A stretch of 53,082 nucleotides of DNA from an uncultured Actinomycetes bacterium (GTDB lineage Bacteria; Actinomycetota; Acidimicrobiia; Acidimicrobiales; RAAP-2). The position numbers and the translations under genes were made by a program. The stretch is taken from assembly GCA_903885505.1 (NCBI GenBank), contig CAISIU010000040.1:1-53082 (forward strand), read 5' to 3'. How positions within the stretch are numbered: the stretch's first letter is position 1; each line of letters opens with the position of its first letter. The notes beneath the pieces are model-generated. The model did not search any database and had not been told where the DNA came from. It worked only from the letters and a program-made list of their open reading frames with translations. This document shows positions 10,853 to 19,143 of this stretch, piece by piece.

Positions 10853-11803
10853 ATGGCGTGGTGGAAGAAGAACGACGACGACAGCGACTATTCAACGCCA
10901 TCCACGGCGCTGGAACCCGTCAAGCGACGGGGGCTGAACGTTCCGCCTCAAGTCTCCTATGACCACTCTGACGAGAAGCGCGGCAGCCTCATCGTGGCGC
11001 CCGATGGGCTCCCCCGCGTTATTGCACTCATGCGCGCCCAGCGAATGCGTACCGAAAATCGAGTCTTGGCCGAGGACATCATCGCGACCGATTTCATGAC
11101 GCAGATTGTGGGACGCGCCACCCTTTTCAATCGTGACGTTCTCGAGATCGCTGATTCGGAGAATGAGTTCTACCTCGGCCTCATGGAACGCGGGGCCATC
11201 GTCACTCGTATGCGGCCAGAACTGTCCGTTATTCGCCGAATTGGCGAAGCGATGAGAGCACGAGTGTCACCATCTGATGCACAGACCTTCAGCCCTCCCC
11301 GGATTCCCAGTGAGAGCGAGGCGTTTGACACGGTGGTCGCCACGAACATTCTGGCGATGTCGCGTACACCGGCCGAGACGCTCACCGAGTTGGCGCGGGT
11401 GCTGCGACCGGGTGGAACCCTGTACCTGCAGCAGGTGTTGTGGTGGTCACCCTCCGGCGGCCGCGAAACCTCGCCCTGGCACCTCCTGTCGGGCAATTTC
11501 GCACGCACGCGATATCAGCGTCATCACGGGCATGCTCCCGCTCACTTCTTCGGCGAGAATCTGTTTCGTCTTTCCCTTGGGTCAATTATTCGAGCGGCAA
11601 AAAAGCAACCGGACTTCGCCATCGTCTCCATGCATCCTCGATACGGCCGAGCAACGAGCCGTTGGGTACTTCGCCTGCCCCTCGTGCGTGAATTTCTCAC
11701 ACTCAATGTGACCATTATTTTGGAGAAGTCGCCTTTCGCCCACGGGCACGAACCGATGATGCCAGAGCCTCAAACAGCTCCAGGGCCGTTCGGTCCCAGG
11801 TAA
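10853..11803 (+). CDS. Class I SAM-dependent methyltransferase-like protein, degenerate motif I
   Basis: A 316-residue cytoplasmic protein. Residues about 185-215 (ELARVLRPGGTLYLQQ) match the post-motif of class I methyltransferases in the Methyltransf_11 group. The glycine-rich SAM-binding loop expected near residue 95 (usually xDxGxGxG) reads VLEIADSENEFYLG and lacks those glycines, so SAM binding or activity is doubtful. The first 60 residues are polar and lysine/aspartate-rich without recognisable domain. The ATG lies 3 bases after the AftD-like stop, so the two are almost certainly co-transcribed. Related methyltransferases occur near envelope glycosyltransferase genes in mycobacteria (recalled, not checked). 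The last 89 bases overlap the end of the oppositely oriented GT4 gene. Function unassigned beyond family. Confidence 0.6.
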   Translation: MAWWKKNDDDSDYSTPSTALEPVKRRGLNVPPQVSYDHSDEKRGSLIVAPDGLPRVIALMRAQRMRTENRVLAEDIIATDFMTQIVGRATLFNRDVLEIADSENEFYLGLMERGAIVTRMRPELSVIRRIGEAMRARVSPSDAQTFSPPRIPSESEAFDTVVATNILAMSRTPAETLTELARVLRPGGTLYLQQVLWWSPSGGRETSPWHLLSGNFARTRYQRHHGHAPAHFFGENLFRLSLGSIIRAAKKQPDFAIVSMHPRYGRATSRWVLRLPLVREFLTLNVTIILEKSPFAHGHEPMMPEPQTAPGPFGPR

Positions 11804-12887
11804 GTTCGCTCGCATACGAGAGCGCGCCGCGTCGAAGCTCCTCGAGCAATTCGTTATCGGCGATCACTCGTGTGATGGTGTCCGCCAGCGAGACGTAGGG
11901 ATCCACCAAAATTCCCGAGACTCCCTCTCTGACCGCGTCGCGGTGCCCAGCGATATCCGTCGCTACCGACGGTGTCCCACACTTGGCCGCCTCGGTCAAC
12001 GTCATACCCCACCCTTCGCGTAGGGAACGTGAGACAACTAACCACGCCGATTGATACAACGCCACCAACTCGTCATCGCTCACATGACCCGCGAAAGTCA
12101 GCGCGTGAGAGATCTCAAGTGCAACCGCGAGCGCCTCGAGGTCACTGCGCAAGAATCCCTCACCCACGACCACGAACCGTGCCGACGGAACCTCGGCAAG
12201 AACTTCTGCGAAATCTTGCAGGAGCAAATCGAAACGCTTCACGGGCGCCAGTCGGCCGACCGCGACGATCAGGGGGGTGTCACTACGCACTCCACCGGTG
12301 TGAAATTTGTCCGCGATCCCCGGGGGGATGACACGGACTCGCTTGAGATGCAGCTTTTCGTCGATTTCGTGAGCACTGGAGTTCGACAAAGTGCAGACCG
12401 TTGTTCGTCGATATGCGAGGGGAAAAATTCGATGTTCGAGAAACCAACCCACACGCGCGAGGCGCGGGCCCAGTGTCATTTTCCACATGTCAGCGTGAAC
12501 GTGGTGCAACCAGGTGACGCTACGACGACGCGCCCACAGCGGGGTCAGAAAGGGCACACCATTCCAGATATCAACAAAGGCGTCGTAGTGGCGTCGATCG
12601 CGGCGTACACCTCGAGTAATGGCGTCGGGAAAAACCTGATAGCGACCTGAACGCCGCACGACCCGATAACCGTCGCGCTCGCGCTCCTTGGGCCGTCCCG
12701 CGACGGCAGACGTCCGAAGTGTGACCGATAAGCCCGCGGCCGCCCAGCGCCGCAGCACCTCGTCGGCGTGAATTTCGCTGCCCCCCGCCTCGGCGTCATC
12801 CAAGTCGCGCCAGGCGAAAGCCTTCACGGATGAGATATGCGACGAGGCAATCAGGGATGACAACTGACTCGCGGCCGACTCTGGCAT
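11715..12887 (-). CDS. Glycosyltransferase family 4 (group 1)
   Basis: A 390-residue cytoplasmic GT-B-fold enzyme. Seen: N-terminal Rossmann half with the GGSEIHADE loop near residues 35-43; a C-terminal half beginning with VAVGRLAPVKRFDLLL (about residues 208-225); and the retaining-GT signature REGWGMTLTEAAKCGTP (about residues 287-303), whose glutamate contacts the donor sugar nucleotide. The likely role is adding a hexose to a lipid-linked envelope glycan, given neighbours (flippase, AftD-like, GT39). Donor and acceptor cannot be read from sequence. ATG at 12885-12887, preceded at 6 bases by TAAGTT, which overlaps the stop of the flippase gene. The 3' end overlaps the convergent methyltransferase gene by 89 bases, so the two messages would be antisense there. 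Confidence 0.85.
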   Translation of the reverse strand: MPESAASQLSSLIASSHISSVKAFAWRDLDDAEAGGSEIHADEVLRRWAAAGLSVTLRTSAVAGRPKERERDGYRVVRRSGRYQVFPDAITRGVRRDRRHYDAFVDIWNGVPFLTPLWARRRSVTWLHHVHADMWKMTLGPRLARVGWFLEHRIFPLAYRRTTVCTLSNSSAHEIDEKLHLKRVRVIPPGIADKFHTGGVRSDTPLIVAVGRLAPVKRFDLLLQDFAEVLAEVPSARFVVVGEGFLRSDLEALAVALEISHALTFAGHVSDDELVALYQSAWLVVSRSLREGWGMTLTEAAKCGTPSVATDIAGHRDAVREGVSGILVDPYVSLADTITRVIADNELLEELRRGALSYASELTWDRTALELFEALASSVRARGRKATSPK

Positions 12888-12893
12888 ACCGTC

Positions 12894-12899
12894 AACTTA
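12894..12899 (-). promoter_or_regulatory. Putative leaderless -10 element of the GT4 gene
   Basis: TAAGTT, 6 bases before the ATG. Its TAA (12897-12899) doubles as the stop codon of the upstream flippase gene, an arrangement also seen at uvrB/uvrA. Confidence 0.5.
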
Positions 12900-14132
12900 C
12901 TCGCGTTGTCGAAGGTATTCGTAAGCAACACCGGCAATCACGACGAGCATCACCACCACTTGAACCGCCAGGTCCCACCTCGCCGTGGACGCGAAGTTTC
13001 CACCGGCCGCCGACAAGATTGACAGCGATCCCAACGACAAGACGATCAGCACCACTGCGTGCCATCGATACCCTGTGGCCATGAGATAGGTGTTGCCCAA
13101 AGTAGTCAGGGCGAGCGCGCTCATCGCAATACTCAGCGGCAGTAGGGCCGCGGTTGCCGAGCCGTATCGAGAACCAAACACCGCGTTAATGAGATGGGGA
13201 CCCACCGTGGCGCTGACCGTCACGAGAACCAGTCCGGCGACGAGCACCAAGCCGAACGCAATGAAGAGCTGTCGTGTCGCCAACTTGCCCCGACCCGCAT
13301 CTAGAACTGCCTCCGGCAACAGGAAGCCCCCAATGATCACTGCCCCATACACGATGGTCTTGGCAATTTGCGATGCTGCCGAGTAGCCCCCCAGGGGTCC
13401 TTGATGCACGTGTCCCAGGGCGAAGATGTCGGCGAATTGCAGCAGCGAGAGTGACCCGAGAGCACCAAGGGCAATCAGAAGGTCGAGCGTGATGCCGGTG
13501 TGCTCGAGTTCGCTGGCGCTACCGCGCCCCCGAGGGACCCGCTGGCGCGCTTGAACCCGTGTCGCCACCTCGGCGAGCAAAAGGCCGATGAGAACTGCCG
13601 TCACCCCGTGAGCGCTCAGCGCCATCATCAATACGAGACGGGCAACGCCCTCAAACGCGATGTTGAAAGCCAAGCCGCGATAGTCCTGACGCACCTGAAG
13701 AAGAGCGCGATCAACCGACAGGACGCCCCAGACCACTCCGGCCAAGGCGACTGCCGAGACCGCAATCCACGACCGGTTTCCCAGCCACTCGCCCACAAAG
13801 CGTGACGCCGCCACGAGGGCACCTGCCGTCGGCAACATGACTCGCCAAACGCGTCGATAGAGGGTTCGCTGCCACGCCAGCATGGTGTCATGGTCGTGAT
13901 TCAGCACGTAATGAGCGGCGCGTCTCACCACGGCAACTCCAAGGGCTGACCCTGGAAGCGCAACCAAGAAAAATATCGACGACACCTGAGTGAAGGCCCC
14001 ATAAGCGGCGGTGCTAAAGGGGTGAGCGATATAGAGGGTGAATAGCGCGTTCAGTACATTCGCGACGAGTCCCGCTACCGCGACCAAGACGGCGCTCGTG
14101 AGCGCCTTTGACGTCAACGAGTCAGAGGGCAA
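12897..14132 (-). CDS. Polysaccharide flippase, Wzx/MATE-like (MOP superfamily)
   Basis: A 411-residue integral membrane protein with about 12 hydrophobic segments spread along the whole length and an N-terminal ALTSAVLVAVAGLVANVLNA helix. The pattern (first helix with polar N-terminus, AYGAFTQVSSIFF loop near residue 43) fits polysaccharide exporters/flippases of the MOP superfamily, which move undecaprenyl-linked glycans across the membrane. Proposed start is TTG at 14130-14132, directly abutting the stop of the flavoprotein gene. No other good start codon is seen nearby and no clear ribosome-binding site is visible, so translation probably depends on coupling to the upstream gene. It is 9 bases from the GT4 gene. 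Substrate unknown; exact start uncertain. Confidence 0.75.
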   Translation of the reverse strand: MPSDSLTSKALTSAVLVAVAGLVANVLNALFTLYIAHPFSTAAYGAFTQVSSIFFLVALPGSALGVAVVRRAAHYVLNHDHDTMLAWQRTLYRRVWRVMLPTAGALVAASRFVGEWLGNRSWIAVSAVALAGVVWGVLSVDRALLQVRQDYRGLAFNIAFEGVARLVLMMALSAHGVTAVLIGLLLAEVATRVQARQRVPRGRGSASELEHTGITLDLLIALGALGSLSLLQFADIFALGHVHQGPLGGYSAASQIAKTIVYGAVIIGGFLLPEAVLDAGRGKLATRQLFIAFGLVLVAGLVLVTVSATVGPHLINAVFGSRYGSATAALLPLSIAMSALALTTLGNTYLMATGYRWHAVVLIVLSLGSLSILSAAGGNFASTARWDLAVQVVVMLVVIAGVAYEYLRQRE

Positions 14133-15605
14133 CTACGGACGCTTGGGGAGGATGGGAGCGTCTCGGCCGGTGCCGGAGCTGGCCGACTTGTCGGATGTCT
14201 CGTGGTACTCCTCTTCCACGTTGACAGCCCAGATGTCGTTATGCGCTCCGAAGATGTTGTCCACCGTCAACATGGCCGTCAGCATCGAGTGATCGGTGTT
14301 GTTGTACTTGTGCATCCCGTTTCGTCCCACCAGGTGGACGTTCGGAATGTGCTGCGCCAGGAACGAGTTGACCACTTCCACGTTCGCCTTGTAGTCAGAG
14401 TCGTAGTAGGGGTACGCCTTCGGCATGCGGAACACAAATCCCTGCTCCACATCGGTGGCGTTCACTAGCCCCAAGAACTCAAGCTCGCGCTTCCCTCGCT
14501 CAATTAGGTCCTCATCGGAAGAATTCCACAACTCGTCACCTTCAAAAACGAAGTACTCGAGTCCGAGGCAGGTTCGACCTTCCTTGACCAGATAAGGGGA
14601 CCACGACCCAAAGTTCTGAATACGACCCACCTTCACCTCAGAAGCGTGAATGTAGATCCAGTTATCGGGGAAAGAACGAGCCTCGGGCACGACGAGGGCC
14701 ACCGTCAAGAAGTCGCGGTAACGAAGATCGTGTCCCGCTCGCAAGACGTTGTCGGGGAGGGGCGGATCGAAGGCGTCAACGAGTTGGGCCATGGGCATCG
14801 ACGAGATGACATGAGACACGGGCTGTTCCTTGCGCGAGCCATCCCTGTTCGTCACCGTTAATGATGTGGCGGCACCTTCAGACCACGAGATCTTGGAAAC
14901 TCGTGAGTTCAGCTCGACCGTTCCCCCGCCTTGGGTCACGAGATCGGCGCATCGCTCCCACATCATGCCGGGGCCCAACTTTGGATACTGAAATTCCTCA
15001 ATCAGACTCGTGATGTCTTTCTGATTCTTCTTCGGCAGCAGGGCGTTCAAAATCGCGTTGGAGAGCGACAGGCTCTTCACGCGCTGCGCAGCCCAGTCGG
15101 CGGGCATTTCCGCCACGGGCACTCCCCACACCTTCTCGGTGTAGGTCTTAAAAAAGCGTCGATAGAGACGCCAACCGAAACGTGCCACCAGCCAGTTTTC
15201 GTAGTTGCTCTGATCCTTCGGCGGGAAAAACTTCGCGCGAACGTAACTCAGGACACTGAGAACAGCTTCCCAGATGCCCAGATTCTTCAGAGCGTTGCTT
15301 GCCTTCAACGGATAGTCGTAGTACTTGCCCTCGTAGAAAATTCTCGACATACGAGGACGCAACATGAAATCTTCATCCGGGAGGATTTCGTGCCACAGGT
15401 CTTCGACTACTTGAACCTTCGTGAAGAATCGGTGGCCACCAATGTCAAAACGCCAACCGTCTCGCTCGACCGTTCGCGAAATTCCGCCAACGACGCTGTC
15501 ACCTTCAAAGACGATGGGCTCTCCGCCCTTCTTCAAGATTTGGTAGGCAGCCGTGAGGCCGGCCGGCCCTCCGCCAATGATTCCGATAGGGGCCTGTTCG
15601 GTCAT
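14133..15605 (-). CDS. FAD-dependent oxidoreductase, protoporphyrinogen-oxidase / UDP-galactopyranose-mutase-like
   Basis: A 490-residue flavoprotein. Seen: N-terminal dinucleotide-binding motif IGIIGGGPAGLTAAY (residues about 7-21), then FEGDSVVGGISRTV and FDIGGHRFF, which recall UDP-galactopyranose mutase and NAD(P)-binding amine-oxidase-like proteins. A C-terminal HLVGRNGMHKYNNTDHSM segment would cap the flavin. In envelope gene clusters such proteins often act on sugar nucleotides or lipid-linked sugars, but the substrate here is not known. The ATG is preceded at 6 bases by TAGTCT, so it probably starts a leaderless message that continues into the flippase gene. About 30 C-terminal residues after the FAD domain are low-complexity and polar. 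Family level is firm; specific reaction is not assigned. Confidence 0.75.
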   Translation of the reverse strand: MTEQAPIGIIGGGPAGLTAAYQILKKGGEPIVFEGDSVVGGISRTVERDGWRFDIGGHRFFTKVQVVEDLWHEILPDEDFMLRPRMSRIFYEGKYYDYPLKASNALKNLGIWEAVLSVLSYVRAKFFPPKDQSNYENWLVARFGWRLYRRFFKTYTEKVWGVPVAEMPADWAAQRVKSLSLSNAILNALLPKKNQKDITSLIEEFQYPKLGPGMMWERCADLVTQGGGTVELNSRVSKISWSEGAATSLTVTNRDGSRKEQPVSHVISSMPMAQLVDAFDPPLPDNVLRAGHDLRYRDFLTVALVVPEARSFPDNWIYIHASEVKVGRIQNFGSWSPYLVKEGRTCLGLEYFVFEGDELWNSSDEDLIERGKRELEFLGLVNATDVEQGFVFRMPKAYPYYDSDYKANVEVVNSFLAQHIPNVHLVGRNGMHKYNNTDHSMLTAMLTVDNIFGAHNDIWAVNVEEEYHETSDKSASSGTGRDAPILPKRP

Positions 15606-15611
15606 GCGACG

Positions 15612-15617
15612 AGACTA
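15612..15617 (-). promoter_or_regulatory. Putative leaderless -10 element of the flavoprotein gene
   Basis: TAGTCT followed by 6 bases and the ATG at 15603-15605. It lies in the 36-base gap after the GT39-like gene. Confidence 0.55.
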
Positions 15618-15641
15618 CTAAAAACCGTCTTGTCGCCCTAC

Positions 15642-17207
15642 TTACCCAGGCAGGCGAACGAGTGTCATCGACTGGTAGAAGCCCACCATATTTTGAACGA
15701 CCAGTGTCGTAGGTTGCCGGTGCGTGACTTTTTGAAGGGCGTTCGCGAAGGTCTCGCAGGTTGACTTCAAGGTGTAGCCCGTCGCCCACGCGATGTACAG
15801 GGTTTGATGGGGCTTAAGGCGACGCGCGACCGCGTCGGCTGCCTGTTCGGGGGTAGTGCTCGCTAAGGCTGCGGGGTAGTCATACCAGTCAACAATTCGG
15901 GGATTCGAGTCAAGGCGTGGATACAGCACGTATTCAGGATTACCGCCCACGTAGCGGCTCAGCGACGGACCCACTTGGTCGGGGCACACGGCGATCAAGC
16001 TGCCTGATGCGTCACCCTGCGCCGCAATCGCGTGAGCGGCAACGCCCGCCTGGGTTCGTTGAACGCCAATCCCCCACTTATCCGTCCACAGGAGGAGGAC
16101 CGAAATGACGGACAGTGCCAAGAACACCCGTTGCGGAGTTCCGAAAGTGGCAACTCCACGCGCAATCACGAATACGAAGAGAACGGCGACGATGGAGCTG
16201 TAACGCGGCGCATACGCAGAATCCGAGATGTCACACGCCAACATGCCGAGGAAAATGGCGGTGGCGCCCACGATTGCGTAGAAGGAGATCTCACCTTCGG
16301 GGCGAATCTTCAGAAGGATTCCCTGCTCATTTCGCCCCACCACGGCGAACACGCCCAGGGTCATCACAATGACCATGGCCAGTGACAGAAGGGCAAAATG
16401 TAGTGACGAACTAACGTGCTGAACGCTCTGGTTCACCCACATACCCACCGGCCAGATAATGAACTGGAACGGCTGCGGGTGTCGAGCCCATGGTGTCCCC
16501 GTGTGCAGGCGCTGGCTATTGAAAATCGGAAGCCATGGGAGCCACAGCAGCCCGCCGACGACATACGCAAGCACTTGGCGTCGAAGCTCCTGACGCCGCG
16601 ACAGCTGGCGAATCCACTGAAACGCGGCAACCGCGACCAAGCTTGCCATCAGGTAAATCGACCAGTACTGCGTGTACAGAAGCGCCATAACGGTGAGCGA
16701 GAGACCCACCAAATCGGCTCGCGAACCTGGATGACGCTGCAGACGCACGAGGAGAAGGGCCAACACTGCAACTTCAAGAACCACCAACGAGTACATGCGG
16801 GTTTCCGTTGAGTAGTAAACGGTGAAGGGCAAGACTGACCCAATGGCCGCGACCATCTTTGCTCGCTGGGCATCCCACGCCTCTTTGGCCACCACATACA
16901 TCACGGCGACCGCCGCAACTCCACAGACACCCGACAACGATCGGACCGCGAGGTCTGAGGTTCCGGCGAGTTTCATCCAGAAGTGGAGCAGGAAGTAATA
17001 GAGCGGTGGCGCGCCGTCGTGGCGGAGGAGGTCAACAATTCCGGAGAGCCCGTGGCGCGCAATATTGACCGACAAGGCCTCGTCCAGCCACAATTTGCTC
17101 GTCGTACGAAATCGCAGGAACACGCCAGCGAACACGTCGCCCACGATGACTACCACCAACAGACGAGACCACCACGGCTCGAGGGCCGCCCCAACGCGTC
17201 GCAACAT
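15642..17207 (-). CDS. GT39/ArnT-like membrane glycosyltransferase
   Basis: A 521-residue GT-C glycosyltransferase. Seen: an N-terminal membrane helix, then the first extracytoplasmic loop with KLWLDEALSVNIARHG and GAPPLYYFLLHFW, the hallmark of the PMT/ArnT/GT39-like group whose loop acid is catalytic; about ten further membrane segments; and a soluble C-terminal domain of about 130 residues. Members use polyprenyl-phosphate sugars outside the membrane. I place the start at ATG 17205-17207 (MLRRVG) rather than the upstream in-frame GTG at 17234, because a TACATT hexamer sits exactly 7 bases before that ATG. It is divergent from the ABC importer, and with its gene neighbours suggests assembly of a surface glycan. 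Donor and acceptor unknown. Confidence 0.75.
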   Translation of the reverse strand: MLRRVGAALEPWWSRLLVVVIVGDVFAGVFLRFRTTSKLWLDEALSVNIARHGLSGIVDLLRHDGAPPLYYFLLHFWMKLAGTSDLAVRSLSGVCGVAAVAVMYVVAKEAWDAQRAKMVAAIGSVLPFTVYYSTETRMYSLVVLEVAVLALLLVRLQRHPGSRADLVGLSLTVMALLYTQYWSIYLMASLVAVAAFQWIRQLSRRQELRRQVLAYVVGGLLWLPWLPIFNSQRLHTGTPWARHPQPFQFIIWPVGMWVNQSVQHVSSSLHFALLSLAMVIVMTLGVFAVVGRNEQGILLKIRPEGEISFYAIVGATAIFLGMLACDISDSAYAPRYSSIVAVLFVFVIARGVATFGTPQRVFLALSVISVLLLWTDKWGIGVQRTQAGVAAHAIAAQGDASGSLIAVCPDQVGPSLSRYVGGNPEYVLYPRLDSNPRIVDWYDYPAALASTTPEQAADAVARRLKPHQTLYIAWATGYTLKSTCETFANALQKVTHRQPTTLVVQNMVGFYQSMTLVRLPG

Positions 17208-17214
17208 GATTGCA

Positions 17215-17220
17215 AATGTA
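17215..17220 (-). promoter_or_regulatory. Putative leaderless -10 element of the GT39-like gene
   Basis: TACATT with 7 bases to the ATG at 17207. Decides the start codon of the downstream gene. Confidence 0.5.
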
Positions 17221-17254
17221 CTTGACCCTGCCACCGTTTCGTGGTGTGGTTGGC

Positions 17255-17279
17255 TACTCTTGGGAATCCATAAGGGGGG
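17255..17279 (+). promoter_or_regulatory. Promoter and ribosome-binding region of the ABC importer operon
   Basis: TACTCT at 17255-17260 could serve as a -10, followed by a purine-rich AAGGGGGG at 17272-17279. The Shine-Dalgarno-like run touches the ATG at 17280 but lies 9 bases before an in-frame GTG at 17289, so the GTG may be the real start. Confidence 0.4.
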
Positions 17280-18275
17280 ATGACTTCAGTGTTGAAGGCG
17301 TTGCGGCTTCGAGCCATTGGTATACGACTAAGCGTGATCGCGGTGATCTTAAGTTTCGTGTCATTCGGAACTTTCATTGTCGCTCGTCTCGTGCCCGGAG
17401 ACCCTGCGGTCGCCGTATTGGGCGTGGGAGCGACACCAGAAACAATTCGCAAGTATCGCCACGAGTTTGGATTGGACAAGAATTTGATTGTTCAGTTCTG
17501 GGACTGGCTGACGCACATTCTTCGTGGCGACTTTGGCATGTCCATCGTCCACCAAGGAGTGACCGTCGGTTCCATTATCAAAACAGCAGTCCCCGTCGAC
17601 TTCGAGCTGATCTTCCTCTCTCAGTTAGTGGCCATCGCATTGGCCATCCCCATGGCCCTGAAGGCCTCGCGCCGACCGAACCGCCTCTTTGACCGCATCA
17701 GCAACGTCAGCTCTTTCGTGATTTGGTCGATTCCGTCGTATGTCATCATCATTTTCCTGCTCGAGCTTGTGTCGGTGCAGTGGAACGTCGGACACACCGG
17801 TCCCGGCTCGTACGTCGGAATCTCCCTGTCGAGTTGGCAGCAGACCAGTCAGAACCTGATGTCCATGCTGATTCCGATAGTCACGCTGGCCATCGGTTCT
17901 TTCGTCAGCTATTTCCGCGTACTTCGGTCCGAGCTCATCGGCACCCTTCAAGAGGACTTCGTCACGATGGCTCGCTCAAAGGGTATGACGACTCGTCGCG
18001 TGATGTGGCGCCACGCTCTGCGACCTTCCTCCGTGGCCTTCGTCATGACGGCAGGTATCAACATCGGATCACTCGTCGCCGGCGGATTTGTCGTCCAGTT
18101 CATGATGCAGATGCCCGGACTCGGTTACAACCTCGTCAATAGCATCACCGAGCAGGACTATCCGGTGCTGCAGGGAATTGCTTTTGTCGTCGCCGTCAGC
18201 ATCGTCCTCGTGACTTTCCTGGCCGACTCCCTTGCTCGACTACTAGACCCAAGGATTTCTAATGGACGTCGGTAA
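17280..18275 (+). CDS. Dipeptide/oligopeptide ABC importer permease, DppB/OppB type
   Basis: A 331-residue membrane permease, the first of two in a peptide/nickel-type importer. Seen: an N-terminal membrane helix followed by RLVPGDPAVAVLG, typical of DppB; about six membrane segments; and the ATPase-contacting EAA loop DFVTMARSKGMTTRRVMWRH near residues 228-247, followed by the conserved MPGLGYNL segment. It begins a four-gene operon whose members overlap (14, 4 and 1 bases), so subunits are surely made together. Start either ATG 17280 or GTG 17289 (see the ribosome-binding site). The substrate could be peptides, but sugars, nickel or other solutes use the same family. No binding-protein gene is adjacent in this window. 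Confidence 0.88.
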   Translation: MTSVLKALRLRAIGIRLSVIAVILSFVSFGTFIVARLVPGDPAVAVLGVGATPETIRKYRHEFGLDKNLIVQFWDWLTHILRGDFGMSIVHQGVTVGSIIKTAVPVDFELIFLSQLVAIALAIPMALKASRRPNRLFDRISNVSSFVIWSIPSYVIIIFLLELVSVQWNVGHTGPGSYVGISLSSWQQTSQNLMSMLIPIVTLAIGSFVSYFRVLRSELIGTLQEDFVTMARSKGMTTRRVMWRHALRPSSVAFVMTAGINIGSLVAGGFVVQFMMQMPGLGYNLVNSITEQDYPVLQGIAFVVAVSIVLVTFLADSLARLLDPRISNGRR

Positions 18276-19143
18276 TAAGTCAGTAGAGGTCACCGCGGAG
18301 ACCGTGGTGACCAAGAAGCTCGGGCCAGTCTTTTGGATTTGCGCCATCTGGATTGCTATCACCGTCCTCGCGGCAATTGTGGCGCCATGGATCGGACTGC
18401 CCAGTCCTACGGTCGTTGACTACAACAATTTCTCGATGAACGGTCCGATGAGCGCTGCTCACTGGTTTGGCACCAATGATGGCGGCCAGGACATCTTTGC
18501 GCGAGTCGTCTACGGTGCACGCATATCCCTCGAGGTGAGCTTTGGCTCGATGTTGCTGGCCAGCCTTGTTGGTGGCACCGCGGCGATATTCGCTGCGTAC
18601 AAGGGCGGCATTCTCGACACCATCTCCAATGCGCTAATGACGCTCATTTTGGCCTTCCCGGCCGCGCTCGCGGTCATCGCCATTTTGAGCTTCTGGATGC
18701 CCACGACGCCGTTCAAGTTGATCCTTATCGTCGGCATCTCGGGCATTCCCCTGATTTTCCGGGTAGTGCGTGGCGCCACGCTGGCGGCCGCTCGTAAGGA
18801 ATACGTTTTGGCGGCCCACGTGCAGGGGGCGAAAACTCCCCGAATCATCTTCAAGGAAATCATCCCCGCCGTCTGGCCCACCGCCGTCGCCTTCTTCATT
18901 CTCGGTGTGGCGTCAGTCATCATGCTGGAAGGCGCCTTGGCCTTTTTGGGCCTCTCGGTGCAATCTCCGGCGTTCTCATGGGGCACGCTCCTCAATGACG
19001 CTCGCCAAAAGATCTATCCGCCGAACCAAAACTTCAACATGCTGATTTGGCCTTGCCTGGACATGGTGCTCTTCCTCGTGAGCCTGAACTTCATTGGCGA
19101 TCGTCTTCGTTCCTACTTTGACGTCACGGAAGGAAAGCTATGA
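18262..19143 (+). CDS. Dipeptide/oligopeptide ABC importer permease, DppC/OppC type
   Basis: A 293-residue second permease of the importer. Seen: an N-terminal membrane helix followed by the family motif HWFGTNDGGQDIFARVVYGARIS (about residues 66-88), five further membrane segments, and the EAA loop EYVLAAHVQGAKTPRIIFKE near residues 180-199. The ATG at 18262 is preceded by AAGGA and overlaps the DppB-type gene by 14 bases. The length and motif order are normal. It should form a heterodimer with the preceding permease and be driven by the two ATPases that follow. Confidence 0.9.
   Translation: MDVGNKSVEVTAETVVTKKLGPVFWICAIWIAITVLAAIVAPWIGLPSPTVVDYNNFSMNGPMSAAHWFGTNDGGQDIFARVVYGARISLEVSFGSMLLASLVGGTAAIFAAYKGGILDTISNALMTLILAFPAALAVIAILSFWMPTTPFKLILIVGISGIPLIFRVVRGATLAAARKEYVLAAHVQGAKTPRIIFKEIIPAVWPTAVAFFILGVASVIMLEGALAFLGLSVQSPAFSWGTLLNDARQKIYPPNQNFNMLIWPCLDMVLFLVSLNFIGDRLRSYFDVTEGKL

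Noticed and set aside
17222-17250. TTGACC at 17222-17227 as a -35 for the ABC importer
   Set aside because: The spacing to the TACTCT hexamer is 27 bases, too long for a sigma70-type promoter.
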